A stretch of DNA of 64,000 bases from Auanema rhodensis (taxonomy: Eukaryota > Nematoda > Chromadorea > Rhabditida > Rhabditidae): the NCBI GenBank assembly GCA_964057225.1, contig OZ059897.1, positions 20,398,001 to 20,462,000 on the forward strand, in the 5' to 3' direction. The position numbers and the translations under genes were made by a program. The stretch's first letter is position 1. Every line of letters starts with the position of its first letter. Below the pieces are notes generated by a model. That model ran no database searches and was not told where the DNA came from. It saw nothing but the letters and a program-made list of their open reading frames with translations. Below, in pieces: positions 1 through 10,881 of this stretch.

Positions 1-27
1 ATCGTTTGAAAAATGATGCATTAGTGT

Positions 28-55
28 ATGTTGAGTTTCCATGTACACTCAACAT
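28..55. other. Inverted repeat 1 (9-bp arms, 10-nt loop), first copy
   Basis: Arms atgttgagt (28-36) and actcaacat (47-55) are exact reverse complements around the loop ttccatgtac. The structure recurs in nearly all monomers. The arms are hit in only a few copies: A47 becomes G in M9, M17 and M28. A loop base (G43 to T, ccatttac) changes in M67, M74, M76 and M103. It could form a cruciform or an RNA stem or serve as a protein-binding dyad; the sequence does not say which. Confidence 0.85.
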
Positions 56-82
56 TGCTTCCAAAAACATTTTGACAAAAAT

Positions 83-94
83 TTTTTCGAAAAA
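83..94. other. AT-rich palindrome with flanking A/T tracts, first copy
   Basis: tttttcgaaaaa is a perfect 12-bp palindrome centred on CG. It lies in a region (63-128) where runs of four to six A or T recur roughly every 8-10 bases, with A-runs at 63-67, 77-81, 90-94 and 112-116 and T-runs at 82-87 and 124-128. Phased A-tracts of this kind bend DNA and are common in satellites; bending here is inferred, not measured. The block is almost invariant, apart from A81 to C in the M34 family, M48-type copies and M99. Confidence 0.7.
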
Positions 95-205
95 TTTCAA
101 AATAATTTAGCAAAAAGTAGATGTTTTTAGATACCTTTTTTCAAGGCAAAGACGATGAACAATGTTATTCAACGAAAAAATTAATTCTTCAGGGTGAAAA
201 TCGAG

Positions 206-236
206 GATATAAGTGTAAACTTATATCAGTTGATAT
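206..236. other. Inverted repeat 2: 9-bp hairpin overlapping a 6-bp dyad, first copy
   Basis: gatataagt (206-214) and acttatatc (219-227) are exact reverse complements around a four-base loop, gtaa or gtga depending on monomer type. The right arm overlaps a second dyad, atatca (223-228) and tgatat (231-236), separated by two bases. Those two bases are a main diagnostic site (gt, tt or ga), so the variation falls between the arms. The first hairpin is broken in C-type monomers (T210 to A, ggataaaag). The second loses its last pair where tgatat becomes tgatac, as in M160 and its relatives. Confidence 0.8.
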
Positions 237-244
237 CTCGGTGC

Positions 245-295
245 ATTTTTAAGCTAGCGCAAATCTGATAACACAGATCGACGCAGCTTAAAAAT
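245..295. other. Inverted repeat 3: 51-nt nested hairpin, first copy
   Basis: Outer arms 245-255 (attttt then aagct) and 285-295 are exact reverse complements of 11 bp. Inside, gcg (257-259) pairs with cgc (282-284), and atctg (263-267) pairs with cagat (274-278) around the loop ataaca. A single unpaired A256 and a 3x3 internal loop separate the stems. Several recurrent variants fall in the terminal loop (ctgcaaac in M35-type copies, ctgagaac in M45-type). Stem changes also occur: A275 to C in M62-type copies, position 249 in M5, M6, M14 and M63, and A290 to G, giving a G-T pair, in M8 and M16. Confidence 0.85.
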
Positions 296-1755
296 CCGCA
301 TCGAATGCACTATACTACATTGAGAAACGCTTAATACAAAAATTAGTTATGATCGTTTGAAAAATGATGCATTAGTGTATGTTGAGTTTCCATGTACACT
401 CAACATTGCTTCCAAAAACATTTTGACAAAAATTTTTTCGAAAAATTTCAAAATAATTTAGCAAAAAGTAGATGTTTTTAGATTCCTTTTTTCAAGGCAA
501 AGACGATGGACAATGTTATTCAACGAAAAAATTATTTCTTCAGGGTGAAAATCGAGGATATAAGTGTGAACTTATATCAGTTGATATCTCGGTGCATTTT
601 TAAGCTAGCGCAAATCTGATAACACAGATCGACGCAGCTTAAAAATCCGCATCGAATGCACTATACTACATGGAAGAACGCTTAATACAAAAATTAGTTA
701 TGATCGTTTGAAAAATGATGCATTAGTGTATGTTGAGTTTCCATGTACACTCAACATTGCTTCCAAAAACATTTTGACAAAAATTTTTTCGAAAAATTTC
801 AAAATAATTTAGCAAAAAGTAGATGTTTTTAGATTCCTTTTTTCAAGGCAAAGACGATGGACAATGTTATTCAACGAAAAAATTATTTCTTCAGGGTGAA
901 AATCGAGGATATAAGTGTGAACTTATATCAGTTGATATCTCGGTACATTTTTAAGCTAGCGCAAATCTGATAACACAGATCGACGCAGCTTAAAAATCCG
1001 CATCGAATGCACTATACTACATGGAAGAACGCTTAATACAAAAATTAGTTATGATCGTTTGAAAAATGATGCATTAGTGTATGTTGAGTTTCCATGTACA
1101 CTCAACATTGCTTCCAAAAACATTTTGACAAAAATTTTTTCGAAAAATTTCAAAATAATTTAGCAAAAAGTAGATGTTTTTAGATACCTTTTTTCAAGGC
1201 AAAGACGATGGACAATGTTATTCAACGAAAAAATTAATTCTTCAGGGTGAAAATCGAGGATATAAGTGTAAACTTATATCAGTTGATATCTCGGTACATT
1301 TTTAAGCTAGCGCAAATCTGATAACACAGATCGACGCAGCTTAAAAATCCGCATCGAATGCACTATACTACATGGAAGAACGCTTAATACAAAAATTAGT
1401 TATGATCGTTTGAAAAATGATGCATTAGTGTATGTTGAGTTTCCATGTACACTCAACATTGCTTCCAAAAACATTTTGACAAAAATTTTTTCGAAAAATT
1501 TCAGAATAATTTAGCAAAAAGTAGATGTTTTTAGATTCCTTTTTTCAAGGCAAAGACGATAAACAATGTTATTCAACGAAAAAATTATTTCTTCAGGGTG
1601 AAAATCGAGGATATAAGTGTAAACTTATATCAGTTGATATCTCGGTACATTTCTAAGCTAGCGCAAATCTGATAACACAGATCGACGCAGCTTAAAAATC
1701 CGCATCGAATGCACTATACTACATTAAGAAACGCTTAATACAAAAATTAGTTATG

Positions 1756-3510
1756 ATCGTTTGAAAAATGATGCATTAGTGTATGTTGAGTTTCCATGTA
1801 CACTCAACATTGCTTCCAAAAACATTTTGACAAAAATTTTTTCGAAAAATTTCAAAATAATTTAGCAAAAAGTAGATGTTTTTAGATTCCTTTTTTCAAG
1901 GCAAAGACGATGGACAATGTTATTCAACGAAAAAATTATTTCTTCAGGGTGAAAATCGAGGATATAAGTGTAAACTTATATCAGTTGATATCTTGGTGCA
2001 TTTCTAAGCTAGCGCAAATCTGATAACACAGATCGACGCAGCTTAAAAATCCGCATCGAATGCACTATACTACATTGAGAAACGCTTAATACAAAAATTA
2101 GTTATGATCGTTTGAAAAATGATGCATTAGTGTATGTTGAGTTTCCATGTACACTCAACATTGCTTCCAAAAACATTTTGACAAAAATTTTTTCGAAAAA
2201 TTTCAAAATAATTTAGCAAAAAGTAGATGTTTTTAGATTCCTTTTTTCAAGGCAAAGACAATGGACCATGTTATTCAACGAAAAAATTAATTCTTCAGGG
2301 TGAAAATCGAGGATATAAGTGTAAACTTATATCATTTGATATCTCGGTGCATTTTTAAGCTAGCGCAAATCTGATAACACAGATCGACGCAGCTTAAAAA
2401 TCCGCATCGAATGCACTATACTACATTAAGAAACGCTTAATACAAAAATTAGTTATGATCGTTTGAAAAATGATGCATTAGTGTATGTTGAGTTTCCATG
2501 TACACTCAACATTGCTTCCAAAAACATTTTGACAAAAATTTTTTCGAAAAATTTCAAAATAATTTAGCAAAAAGTAGATGTTTTTAGATTCCTTTTTTCA
2601 AGGCAAAGACAATGGACCATGTTATTCAACGAAAAAATTAATTCTTCAGGGTGAAAATCGAGGATATAAGTGTGAACTTATATCAGTTGATATCTCGGTA
2701 CATTTTTAAGCTAGCGCAAATCTGATAACACAGATCGACGCAGCTTGAAAATCCGCATCGAATGCACTATACTACATTAAGAAACGCTTAATACAAAAAT
2801 TAGTTATGATCGTTTGAAAAATGATGCATTAGTGTATGTTGAGTTTCCATGTACGCTCAACATTGCTTCCAAAAACATTTTGACAAAAATTTTTTCGAAA
2901 AATTTCAAAATAATTTAGCAAAAAGTAGATGTTTTTAGATTTCTTTTTTCAAGGCAAAGACGATGGACAATGTTATTCAACGAAAAAATTAATTCTTCAG
3001 GGTGAAAATCGAGGATATAAGTGTGAACTTATATCAGTTGATATCTCGGTACATTTTTAAGCTAGCGCAAATCTGATAACACAGATCGACGCAGCTTAAA
3101 AATCCGCATCGAATGCACTATACTACATGGAAGAACGCTTAATACAAAAATTAGTTATGATCGTTTGAAAAATGATGCATTAGTGTATGTTGAGTTTCCA
3201 TGTACACTCAACATTGCTTCCAAAAACATTTTGACAAAAATTTTTTCGAAAAATTTCAAAATAATTTAGCAAAAAGTAGATGTTTTTAGATACCTTTTTT
3301 CAAGGCAAAGACGATGAACAATGTTATTCAACGAAAAAATTAATTCTTCAGGGTGAAAATCGAGGATATAAGTGTAAACTTATATCAGTTGATATCTCGG
3401 TGCATTTTTAAGCTAGCGCAAATCTGATAACACAGATCGACGCAGCTTAAAAATCCGCATCGAATGCACTATACTACATTGAAAAACGCTTAATACAAAA
3501 ATTAGTTATG
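1756..3510. repeat. Duplicated block M6-M10, copy 1
   Basis: Five monomers with the distinctive order atcttggtgc with catttctaagc (M6), catttg (M7), agcttgaaaa (M8), gtacgctc with atttctttt (M9), and atacc with gatgaac (M10). The same order returns 8 monomers (2,808 bp) downstream at 4564-6318. M10 has the private ending tgaaaaac. Confidence 0.88.
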
Positions 3511-3861
3511 ATCGTTTGAAAAATGATGCATTAGTGTATGTTGAGTTTCCATGTACACTCAACATTGCTTCCAAAAACATTTTGACAAAAATTTTTTCGA
3601 AAAATTTCAAAATAATTTAGCAAAAAGTAGATGTTTTTAGATTCCTTTTTTCAAGGCAAAGACGATGGACAATGTTATTTAACGAAAAAATTAATTCTTT
3701 AGGGTGAAAATCGAGGATATAAGTGTAAACTTATATCAGTTGATATCTCGGTGCATTTTTAAGCTAGCGCAAATCTGATAACACAGATCGACGCAGCTTA
3801 AAAATCCGCATCGAATGCACTATACGACATTGAGAAACGCTTAATACAAAAATTAGTTATG

Positions 3862-4563
3862 ATCGTTTGAAAAATGATGCATTAGTGTATGTTGAGTTTC
3901 CATGTACACTCAACATTGCTTCCAAAAACATTTTGACAAAAATTTTTTCGAAAAATTTCAAAATAATTTAGCAAAAAGTAGATGTTTTTAGATTCCTTTT
4001 TTCAAGGCAAAGACGATGGACAATGTTATTCAACGAAAAAATTAATTCTTCAGGGTGAAAATCGAGGATATAAGTGTGAACTTATATCAGTTGATATCTC
4101 GGTACATTTTTAAGCTAGCGCAAATCTGATAACACAGATCGACGCAGCTTAAAAATCTGCATCGAATGCACTATACTACATGGAAGAATGCTTAATACAA
4201 AAATTAGTTATGATCGTTTGGAAAATGATGCATTAGTGTATGTTGAGTTTCCATGTACACTCAACATTGCTTCCAAAAACATTTTGACAAAAATTTTTTC
4301 GAAAAATTTCAAAATAATTTAGCAAAAAGTAGATGTTTTTAGATTCCTTTTTTCAAGGCAAAGACGATGGACAATGTTATTCAACGAAAAAATTAATTCT
4401 TCAGGGTGAAAATCGAGGATATAAGTGTGAACTTATATCAGTTGATATCTCGGTACATTTTTAAGCTAGCGCAAATCTGATAACACAGATCGACGCAGCT
4501 TAAAAATCTGCATCGAATGCACTATACTACATGGAAGAATGCTTAATACAAAAATTAGTTATG
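3862..4563. repeat. Adjacent monomer duplication M12/M13
   Basis: M12 (3862-4212) and M13 (4213-4563) share two variants seen together only here: aaatctgcatc in place of aaatccgcatc, and ggaagaatgc in place of ggaagaacgc. M13 and M14 also share gtttggaaaatg. The pattern fits a recent duplication of a single 351-bp unit. Confidence 0.85.
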
Positions 4564-6318
4564 ATCGTTTGGAAAATGATGCATTAGTGTATGTTGAGTT
4601 TCCATGTACACTCAACATTGCTTCCAAAAACATTTTGACAAAAATTTTTTCGAAAAATTTCAAAATAATTTAGCAAAAAGTAGATGTTTTTAGATTCCTT
4701 TTTTCAAGGCAAAGACGATGGACAATGTTATTCAACGAAAAAATTATTTCTTCAGGGTGAAAATCGAGGATATAAGTGTAAACTTATATCAGTTGATATC
4801 TTGGTGCATTTCTAAGCTAGCGCAAATCTGATAACACAGATCGACGCAGCTTAAAAATCCGCATCGAATGCACTATACTACATTGAGAAACGCTTAATAC
4901 AAAAATTAGTTATGATCGTTTGAAAAATGATGCATTAGTGTATGTTGAGTTTCCATGTACACTCAACATTGCTTCCAAAAACATTTTGACAAAAATTTTT
5001 TCGAAAAATTTCAAAATAATTTAGCAAAAAGTAGATGTTTTTAGATTCCTTTTTTCAAGGCAAAGACAATGGACCATGTTATTCAACGAAAAAATTAATT
5101 CTTCAGGGTGAAAATCGAGGATATAAGTGTAAACTTATATCATTTGATATCTCGGTGCATTTTTAAGCTAGCGCAAATCTGATAACACAGATCGACGCAG
5201 CTTAAAAATCCGCATCGAATGCACTATACTACATTAAGAAACGCTTAATACAAAAATTAGTTATGATCGTTTGAAAAATGATGCATTAGTGTATGTTGAG
5301 TTTCCATGTACACTCAACATTGCTTCCAAAAACATTTTGACAAAAATTTTTTCGAAAAATTTCAAAATAATTTAGCAAAAAGTAGATGTTTTTAGATTCC
5401 TTTTTTCAAGGCAAAGACAATGGACCATGTTATTCAACGAAAAAATTAATTCTTCAGGGTGAAAATCGAGGATATAAGTGTGAACTTATATCAGTTGATA
5501 TCTCGGTACATTTTTAAGCTAGCGCAAATCTGATAACACAGATCGACGCAGCTTGAAAATCCGCATCGAATGCACTATACTACATTAAGAAACGCTTAAT
5601 ACAAAAATTAGTTATGATCGTTTGAAAAATGATGCATTAGTGTATGTTGAGTTTCCATGTACGCTCAACATTGCTTCCAAAAACATTTTGACAAAAATTT
5701 TTTCGAAAAATTTCAAAATAATTTAGCAAAAAGTAGATGTTTTTAGATTTCTTTTTTCAAGGCAAAGACGATGGACAATGTTATTCAACGAAAAAATTAA
5801 TTCTTCAGGGTGAAAATCGAGGATATAAGTGTGAACTTATATCAGTTGATATCTCGGTACATTTTTAAGCTAGCGCAAATCTGATAACACAGATCGACGC
5901 AGCTTAAAAATCCGCATCGAATGCACTATACTACATGGAAGAACGCTTAATACAAAAATTAGTTATGATCGTTTGAAAAATGATGCATTAGTGTATGTTG
6001 AGTTTCCATGTACACTCAACATTGCTTCCAAAAACATTTTGACAAAAATTTTTTCGAAAAATTTCAAAATAATTTAGCAAAAAGTAGATGTTTTTAGATA
6101 CCTTTTTTCAAGGCAAAGACGATGAACAATGTTATTCAACGAAAAAATTAATTCTTCAGGGTGAAAATCGAGGATATAAGTGTAAACTTATATCAGTTGA
6201 TATCTCGGTGCATTTTTAAGCTAGCGCAAATCTGATAACACAGATCGACGCAGCTTAAAAATCCGCATCGAATGCACTATACTACATTGAGAAACGCTTA
6301 ATACAAAAATTAGTTATG
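4564..6318. repeat. Duplicated block M14-M18, copy 2
   Basis: This is the near-identical partner of 1756-3510. It shares the rare markers atcttggtgc (M14), agcttgaaaa (M16) and gtacgctc (M17). M14 differs at its left end, where it carries gtttggaaaatg like its neighbour M13, so the left breakpoint lies near the start of M14. Confidence 0.88.
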
Positions 6319-7542
6319 ATCGTTTGAAAAATGATGCATTAGTGTATGTTGAGTTTCCATGTACACTCAACATTGCTTCCAAAAACATTTTGACAAAAAT
6401 TTTTTCGAAAAATTTCAAAATAATTTAGCAAAAAGTAGATGTTTTTAGATTCCTTTTTTCAAGGCAAAGACGATGGACAATGTTATTCAACGAAAAAATT
6501 ATTTCTTCAGGGTGAAAATCGAGGATATAAGTGTGAACTTATATCAGTTGATATCTCGGTGCATTTTTAAGCTAGCGCAAATCTGATAACACAGATCGAC
6601 GCAGCTTAAAAATCCGCATCGAATGCACTATACTACATGGAAGAACGCTTAATACAAAAATTAGTTATGATCGTTTGAAAAATGATGCATTAGTGTATGT
6701 TGAGTTTCCATGTACACTCAACATTGCTTCCAAAAACATTTTGACAAAAATTTTTTCGAAAAATTTCAAAATAATTTAGCAAAAAGTAGATGTTTTTAGA
6801 TTCCTTTTTTCAAGGCAAAGACGATGGACAATGTTATTCAACGAAAAAATTATTTCTTCAGGGTGAAAATCGAGGATATAAGTGTGAACTTATATCAGTT
6901 GATATCTCGGTACATTTTTAAGCTAGCGCAAATCTGATAACACAGATCGACGCAGCTTAAAAATCCGCATCGAATGCACTATACTACATGGAAGAACGCT
7001 TAATACAAAAATTAGTTATGATCGTTTGAAAAATGATGCATTAGTGTATGTTGAGTTTCCATGTACACTCAACATTGCTTCCAAAAACATTTTGACAAAA
7101 ATTTTTTCGAAAAATTTCAAAATAATTTAGCAAAAAGTAGATGTTTTTAGATACCTTTTTTCAAGGCAAAGACGATGGACAATGTTATTCAACGAAAAAA
7201 TTAATTCTTCAGGGTGAAAATCGAGGATATAAGTGTAAACTTATATCAGTTGATATCTCGGTACATTTTTAAGCTAGCGCAAATCTGATAACACAGATCG
7301 ACGCAGCTTAAAAATCCGCATCGAATGCACTATACTACATGGAAGAACGCTTAATACAAAAATTAGTTATGATCGTTTGAAAAATGATGCATTAGTGTAT
7401 GTTGAGTTTCCATGTACACTCAACATTGCTTCCAAAAACATTTTGACAAAAATTTTTTCGAAAAATTTCAGAATAATTTAGCAAAAAGTAGATGTTTTTA
7501 GATTCCTTTTTTCAAGGCAAAGACGATAAACAATGTTATTCA
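5968..7542. repeat. Duplicated block M18-M22, copy 2
   Basis: This is the partner of bases 1-1575, with the same five-monomer marker order including the rare cagaataa plus gataaac combination in M22. To its left it continues as the second copy of the M6-M10 block. M18 therefore joins two duplications and marks a likely recombination junction. Confidence 0.85.
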
Positions 7543-7722
7543 ACGAAAAAATTAATTCTTCAGGGTGAAAATCGAGGATATAAGTGTAAACTTATATCAG
7601 TTGATATCTCGGTGCATTTTTAAGCTAGCGCAAATCTGATAACACAGATCGACGCAGCTTAAAAATCCGCATCGAATGCACTATACTACATTGAGAAACG
7701 CTTAATACAAAAATTAGTTATG

Positions 7723-9126
7723 ATCGTTTGAAAAATGATGCATTAGTGTATGTTGAGTTTCCATGTACACTCAACATTGCTTCCAAAAACATTTTGACAA
7801 AAATTTTTTCGAAAAATTTCAAAATAATTTAGCAAAAAGTAGATGTTTTTAGATTCCTTTTTTCAAGGCAAAGACAATGGACCATGTTATTCAACGAAAA
7901 AATTAATTCTTCAGGGTGAAAATCGAGGATATAAGTGTAAACTTATATCAGTTGATATCTCGGTGCATTTTTAAGCTAGCGCAAATCTGATAACACAGAT
8001 CGACGCAGCTTAAAAATCCGCATCGAATGCACTATACTACATTGAGAAACGCTTAATACAAAAATTAGTTATGATCGTTTGAAAAATGATGCATTAGTGT
8101 ATGTTGAGTTTCCATGTACACTCAACATTGCTTCCAAAAACATTTTGACAAAAATTTTTTCGAAAAATTTCAAAATAATTTAGCAAAAAGTAGATGTTTT
8201 TAGATTCCTTTTTTCAAGGCAAAGACAATGGACCATGTTATTCAACGAAAAAATTAATTCTTCAGGGTGAAAATCGAGGATATAAGTGTAAACTTATATC
8301 ATTTGATATCTCGGTGCATTTTTAAGCTAGCGCAAATCTGATAACACAGATCGACGCAGCTTAAAAATCCGCATCGAATGCACTATACTACATTAAGAAA
8401 CGCTTAATACAAAAATTAGTTATGATCGTTTGAAAAATGATGCATTAGTGTATGTTGAGTTTCCATGTACACTCAACATTGCTTCCAAAAACATTTTGAC
8501 AAAAATTTTTTCGAAAAATTTCAAAATAATTTAGCAAAAAGTAGATGTTTTTAGATTCCTTTTTTCAAGGCAAAGACAATGGACCATGTTATTCAACGAA
8601 AAAATTAATTCTTCAGGGTGAAAATCGAGGATATAAGTGTAAACTTATATCAGTTGATATCTCGGTGCATTTTTAAGCTAGCGCAAATCTGATAACACAG
8701 ATCGACGCAGCTTAAAAATCCGCATCGAATGCACTATACTACATTGAGAAACGCTTAATACAAAAATTAGTTATGATCGTTTGAAAAATGATGCATTAGT
8801 GTATGTTGAGTTTCCATGTACACTCAACATTGCTTCCAAAAACATTTTGACAAAAATTTTTTCGAAAAATTTCAAAATAATTTAGCAAAAAGTAGATGTT
8901 TTTAGATTCCTTTTTTCAAGGCAAAGACAATGGACCATGTTATTCAACGAAAAAATTAATTCTTCAGGGTGAAAATCGAGGATATAAGTGTAAACTTATA
9001 TCATTTGATATCTCGGTGCATTTTTAAGCTAGCGCAAATCTGATAACACAGATCGACGCAGCTTAAAAATCCGCATCGAATGCACTATACTACATTAAGA
9101 AACGCTTAATACAAAAATTAGTTATG
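7723..9126. repeat. Tandem dimer duplication M23-M24 / M25-M26
   Basis: Two 702-bp copies (7723-8424 and 8425-9126). Each pairs a gacaatggacc monomer with cagttg and the tgagaaac ending with a gacaatggacc monomer with catttg and the taagaaac ending. I see no marker that separates the two copies. Confidence 0.85.
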
Positions 9127-10179
9127 ATCGTTTGAAAAATGATGCATTAGTGTATGTTGAGTTTCCATGTACACTCAACATTGCTTCCAAAAACATTTTG
9201 ACAAAAATTTTTTCGAAAAATTTCAAAATAATTTAGCAAAAAGTAGATGTTTTTAGATTCCTTTTTTCAAGGCAAAGACAATGGACCATGTTATTCAACG
9301 AAAAAATTAATTCTTCAGGGTGAAAATCGAGGATATAAGTGTGAACTTATATCAGTTGATATCTCGGTACATTTTTAAGCTAGCGCAAATCTGATAACAC
9401 AGATCGACGCAGCTTAAAAATCCGCATCGAATGCACTATACTACATTAAGAAACGCTTAATACAAAAATTAGTTATGATCGTTTGAAAAATGATGCATTA
9501 GTGTATGTTGAGTTTCCATGTACGCTCAACATTGCTTCCAAAAACATTTATTTTAAAATTTTTTCGAAAAATTTCAAAATAATTTAGCAAAAAGTAGATG
9601 TTTTTTGATTTCTTTTTTCAAGGCAAAGACGATGGACAATGTTATTCAACGAAAAAATTAATTCTTCAGGGTGAAAATCGAGGATATAAGTGTGAACTTA
9701 TATCAGTTGATATCTCGGTACATTTTTAAGCTAGCGCAAATCTGATAACACAGATCGACGCAGCTTAAAAATCCGCATCGAATGCACTATACTACATGGA
9801 AGAACGCTTAATACAAAAATTAGTTATGATCGTTTGAAAAATGATGCATTAGTGTATGTTGAGTTTCCATGTACACTCAACATTGCTTCCAAAAACATTT
9901 TGACAAAAATTTTTTCGAAAAATTTCAAAATAATTTAGCAAAAAGTAGATGTTTTTAGATACCTTTTTTCAAGGCAAAGACGATGAACAATGTTATTCAA
10001 CGAAAAAATTAATTCTTCAGGGTGAAAATCGAGGATATAAGTGTAAACTTATATCAGTTGATATCTCGGTGCATTTTTAAGCTAGCGCAAATCTGATAAC
10101 ACAGATCGACGCAGCTTAAAAATCCGCATCGAATGCACTATACTACATTGAGAAACGCTTAATACAAAAATTAGTTATG
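8776..10179. repeat. Third copy of the M7-M10 block (M26-M29)
   Basis: M26-M29 repeat the M7-M10 order (catttg; gtgaac with gtacat; gtacgctc with atttctttt; atacc with gatgaac). M27 lacks the agcttgaaaa variant, so this copy either separated before that change or had it corrected. M28 carries an unusual five-base substitution at 9550-9554. Confidence 0.8.
9550..9554. other. Five-base contiguous substitution in M28
   Basis: Where other copies read tgaca, M28 reads atttt, with flanks and length unchanged. A further A to T change lies at 9606 in the same monomer. All other variation I noticed in the array is dispersed single-base change, so this is either a multinucleotide or template-switch mutation (the attttt run lies just downstream) or a local consensus error. 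Confidence 0.85.
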
Positions 10180-10881
10180 ATCGTTTGAAAAATGATGCAT
10201 TAGTGTATGTTGAGTTTCCATGTACACTCAACATTGCTTCCAAAAACATTTTGACAAAAATTTTTTCGAAAAATTTCAAAATAATTTAGCAAAAAGTAGA
10301 TGTTTTTAGATTCCTTTTTTTAAGGCAAAGACGATGGACAATGTTATTCAACGAAAAAATTATTTCTTCAGGGTGAAAATCGAGGATATAAGTGTGAACT
10401 TATATCAGTTGATATCTCGGTGCATTTTTAAGCTAGCGCAAATCTGATAACACAGATCGACGCAGCTTAAAAATCCGCATCGAATGCACTATACTACAAT
10501 GAGAAACGCTTAATACAAAAATTAGTTATGATCGTTTGAAAAATGATGCATTAGTGTATGTTGAGTTTCCATGTACACTCAACATTGCTTCCAAAAACAT
10601 TTTGACAAAAATTTTTTCGAAAAATTTCAAAATAATTTAGCAAAAAGTAGATGTTTTTGGATTCCTTTTTTCAAGGCAAAGACAATGGACCATGTTATTC
10701 AACGAAAAAATTAATTCTTCAGGGTGAAAATCGAGGATATAAGTGTGAACTTATATCAGTTGATATCTCGGTGCATTTTTAAGCTAGCGCAAATCTGATA
10801 ACACAGATCGACGCAGCTTAAAAATCCGCATCGAATGCACTATACTACATTAAGAAACGCTTAATACAAAAATTAGTTATG

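Larger units (their letters stand above)
1..351. repeat. Representative satellite monomer (M1) with internal map
   Basis: This copy serves as the coordinate reference for all monomer positions quoted here. My hand count is 108 G+C in 351 bases. From left to right it holds an inverted repeat at 28-55, an A/T-tract block at 63-128 including the palindrome tttttcgaaaaa at 83-94, a variable block at 130-190, a second inverted repeat at 206-236, a long imperfect hairpin at 245-295, and a variable tail at 320-345. The two halves of the monomer show no obvious similarity to each other, so I see no sign that 351 is a dimer of an older half-length unit. Its length equals 117 codons, which keeps any reading frame in phase from copy to copy; that is probably coincidental. 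Confidence 0.97.
1..1575. repeat. Duplicated block M1-M5, copy 1
   Basis: The marker order of M1 to mid-M5 (atacc/gatgaac; ttatttc with gtgcat; ttatttc with gtacat; atacc/ggac; then cagaataa with gataaac) matches M18 to mid-M22, 17 monomers (5,967 bp) downstream. The match stops inside M5, between monomer positions 157 and 184, where M5 has ttatttc and M22 has ttaattc. The left end is beyond the window. Confidence 0.85.
1..10881. repeat. Zone 1: M1-M31, irregular multi-monomer duplications
   Basis: Thirty-one monomers with no fixed HOR period. Marker types recur in blocks separated by 8, 11 or 17 monomers. Many copies carry the gtacat and ggaagaac states, and several carry T184 (ttatttc), a state rare further right. 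Characteristic local variants are atacc at position 133 (M1, M4, M10, M18, M21, M29) and atttc at 134 (M9, M17, M28). There is nothing else in this stretch. Confidence 0.9.

Noticed and set aside
83-105. CENP-B box, suggested by ttcg in an AT-rich setting
   Set aside because: The required cggg part at the right spacing is missing in every copy I looked at.
206-227. Back-to-back TATA-like promoter in the gatataagt / acttatatc hairpin
   Set aside because: Tataag appears on both strands only because of the dyad. No initiator, downstream transcript or other promoter element supports it.
260-285. Hammerhead ribozyme, known from some satellite DNAs, suggested by ctgata near a stem
   Set aside because: The core needs ctgatga and a matching gaaa strand with a cleavage site; the sequence reads ctgataacacag and lacks them on either strand.
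246-294. tRNA or other structured RNA gene in the hairpin region
   Set aside because: The nested hairpin has no cloverleaf, no T-loop ggttcga motif and no recognisable A or B box. It is simple dyad symmetry in a satellite monomer.
1-351. 351-bp monomer as a dimer of a shorter ancestral repeat of about 175 bp
   Set aside because: Comparing the left and right halves by eye shows no shared order of motifs; only A/T runs are common to both.
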